Source: Anaerovirgula multivorans (GTDB taxonomy: Bacteria; Bacillota; Clostridia; Peptostreptococcales; Natronincolaceae). Taken from it: DNA of 64,000 nt. Location: NCBI RefSeq assembly GCF_900188145.1, contig NZ_FZOJ01000011.1:1-64000 (forward strand), in the 5' to 3' direction. This document shows positions 62,528-64,000 of this stretch, one piece after another; within the stretch, counting starts at the first letter, position 1; the number at the start of each line of letters is the position of its first letter. The position numbers and the translations under genes were made by a program. The notes beneath the pieces are model-generated. The model searched no databases, was not told the DNA's origin, and saw only the letters and a list, made by a program, of their open reading frames with translations.

Positions 62528-64000
62528 TCTTCTAGCCCTTTCTTTTTCCCATTGATAGGTAGTTTCATCAGCACCTTTGTACCTTCTCCCCATTGGCTTT
62601 CTATTTTAAATTCATAATCTTCCCCATAATAATAGGTAAATCGTTCCTTTAAATTAACTAAGCCAATCCCGGTTCCTTCCTTCGTTTCACTTTTTTTCTC
62701 AAAGAGCTTTTCCATTCCTTCATCTTTAATACCACAGCCGTTATCGGTTACCTTTAGAATCATATAGTTCTGCTGTTTTCTTCCCTCTATCCGAATCGTT
62801 ACTTCTTTTCCCGTAGTTTCCAATCCATGGGCAATCGTATTTTCTACCAATATTTGCAGAATCATAAAGGGCACTTCTACCTCCAACAACTCTTCTGCTA
62901 TATCAATTTCTTCTTGGATCAGATGGTGAAACCTCTTCTTCTGGATAAAGAGATAATCCTTAATATAATCAATTTCCTCCTGTACCTTTACCATCTCCTC
63001 TGAGCGCTTCAAGGTAGTCCGTAAAAGATTAGATAGGGCAAAGGTAGTTTCTGCTGCATCTTTTGCCCCCTGCATATAGGCTAACTCTCCTATAACACTG
63101 AGGGTATTGAATAAAAAATGAGGACTGAGTTGAGCCTGTAGTGCCTCCATTTTTACTTCATTGAGGGCCTTCTCCAGCTCAATCTGTTTTCTATGCTCCT
63201 CCATTACTTGTATCGTCTTTTGGTGCAGCTCCTTTTGGGCTAAATTATTGATACCGGATTCTACAATAAAATGACTCATCGTGGTTAAAGACTCCATAAT
63301 TGCGTGCAGTCGTCCCTTTGTAAGTATTCTTATATTTAGATAGGACGCTAACAATCCCTCATTTCCATCCCTTTGCATTTCCTTTTTCAAGGTTTCTATA
63401 GATTTTTCTGAAGGCTCATTTAATAAAACAGGACCGCAGCTGATGTTGCCTATATAGGTGTCCCCTACGAAGATAGGGGTGTAGATGGTAACAAGGTCTA
63501 AACAGCAGCTTCTTACTTGCGTCTCACTTTCTTTATAAAGCCTTCCTTTGTTTTTTAAATGACAATTGTTGTCATACTTGCACCGAAGCTGACAAAAATC
63601 TACCATATTACTAGGCTCAGTAATAATTTCTCCCTTTTCATCTTTAATGACAATAGACATCTGAGACCCCTCAGAAAACTTATCCTGTACCTTTTGTAGC
63701 ATAGGTAAATCAATAATATTTTTTAAATTGTCAATAGCATATCGCTTCGAGAACTCCACTGGTGGCAGTATTTCTCCATAACTCATACTATTGGCGTTAT
63801 AGACAATGATCATCTCTAATGGTTCATTACCTAAATTAGTAACAGCATGCTCCGCATAGGGAGGTATATGATATACTTTTCCATAGGATAAAGGATATTC
63901 TTCTCCATCCACCCACTGGATCCCCTTGCCAGATAAAATATATAATATTTGTTCATCTCCTGTATGAAGATGTTTTTTCTGCTCTGTGTTAGGAAGAAAA
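62524..64000 (-). CDS. Cupin-PocR sensor histidine kinase (5' end outside window)
   Basis: The frame remains open to the window edge, so at least 492 residues are present and the N-terminus is missing; an internal GTG at 63912 is not the start. Order: cupin domain (HTGDEQILYILSGKG through YHIPPYAEHAVTNLG), PocR sensor domain with cysteines (DFCQLRCKYDNNCHLKNKG and SCCLDLVTIYTPIFVGDTYI), coiled coil, LytS/YesM-type kinase core LQAQLSPHFLFNTLSVIGEL with the phosphorylated histidine, and an ATP-binding domain (LVENTIAHGLE, VTDNGCGI, GTGIGLVNLKERF). No membrane helix is visible, so it may sense a small molecule in the cytoplasm. Confidence 0.9.
   Translation of the reverse strand, partial: FLPNTEQKKHLHTGDEQILYILSGKGIQWVDGEEYPLSYGKVYHIPPYAEHAVTNLGNEPLEMIIVYNANSMSYGEILPPVEFSKRYAIDNLKNIIDLPMLQKVQDKFSEGSQMSIVIKDEKGEIITEPSNMVDFCQLRCKYDNNCHLKNKGRLYKESETQVRSCCLDLVTIYTPIFVGDTYIGNISCGPVLLNEPSEKSIETLKKEMQRDGNEGLLASYLNIRILTKGRLHAIMESLTTMSHFIVESGINNLAQKELHQKTIQVMEEHRKQIELEKALNEVKMEALQAQLSPHFLFNTLSVIGELAYMQGAKDAAETTFALSNLLRTTLKRSEEMVKVQEEIDYIKDYLFIQKKRFHHLIQEEIDIAEELLEVEVPFMILQILVENTIAHGLETTGKEVTIRIEGRKQQNYMILKVTDNGCGIKDEGMEKLFEKKSETKEGTGIGLVNLKERFTYYYGEDYEFKIESQWGEGTKVLMKLPINGKKKGLEE

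Noticed and set aside
63843-63912. Kinase start at the internal GTG (63912)
   Set aside because: The frame stays open upstream and encodes the first half of the cupin domain, so the gene continues beyond the window.

Overview
The window looks like a chromosome segment of a low-GC, anaerobic, flagellated clostridial Firmicute, most like the Alkaliphilus/Natronincola type. This rests on AT-rich codon use, strong GGAGG ribosome binding sites, a flagellin/FliD/FliS block, the raiA RNA-hpf-secA-prfB order, TRAP and Liv transporters, and an in-frame UGA selenoprotein gene. No ribosomal RNA, tRNA or CRISPR array was found. The name of the organism is inference.

Layout. 0-8.3 kb (minus strand): the t6A tRNA-modification genes tsaE-tsaB-rimI and, further on, tsaD. 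Between them lie a MacA/MacB-type efflux operon, a 55-codon ORF and a dispersed repeat. 8.5-12.5 kb: a secreted acidic coiled-coil protein, an ORF remnant, and a BlaI/BlaR1-like repressor-protease pair with a two-operator promoter and a hairpin-rich tail. 12.5-22.2 kb: an L-arabinose unit (araD, araA, araB, then a ChvE-GguAB-type sugar ABC transporter), with a CcpA cre site and a divergent LacI regulator. 22.2-23.1 kb: riboflavin ECF component ribU behind an FMN riboswitch and attenuator. 23.3-29.3 kb: a uronate unit (kduD, kduI, GntR regulator, TRAP dctPQM) behind four GTATAC sites spaced exactly 9 bp apart. 29.3-33.6 kb: a small membrane protein, an MFS carrier and tex. 33.7-39.9 kb: fliS paralogue, flagellin, FlhB-like protein, a large FliK-like protein and yaaR. 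39.95-46.6 kb: a triple tandem palindromic repeat, prfB with its +1 frameshift, secA, a DUF5317-like membrane protein, hpf and a raiA RNA candidate. 46.6-50.3 kb: flgN-like, fliS, fliD. 50.5-56.2 kb: a class IV aminotransferase and a complete livKHMGF operon. 56.5-57 kb: a 97-residue selenoprotein gene with a SECIS-like hairpin, then seven consecutive hairpins. 57-64 kb: a second TRAP system, ilvD, and a two-component system whose cupin-PocR histidine kinase runs off the window end.

Functional picture: uptake and catabolism of plant sugars (arabinose, pectin-derived uronates) under local regulators plus CcpA, branched-chain amino acid uptake and synthesis (Liv, IlvD, aminotransferase), motility, and core translation and secretion functions. 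A striking layer of small mobile or structured repeats runs through the region. At least four families recur, and two of their copies sit inside operons or supply the end of a gene: family A separates kduD from kduI and dctQ from dctM, and provides the secA stop codon.

The most notable items are the UGA-containing CC/Se-type selenoprotein with its hairpin block, the family A repeats that resemble an IS605-type right end without a transposase, and the mosaic triple palindrome at 39954-40327.
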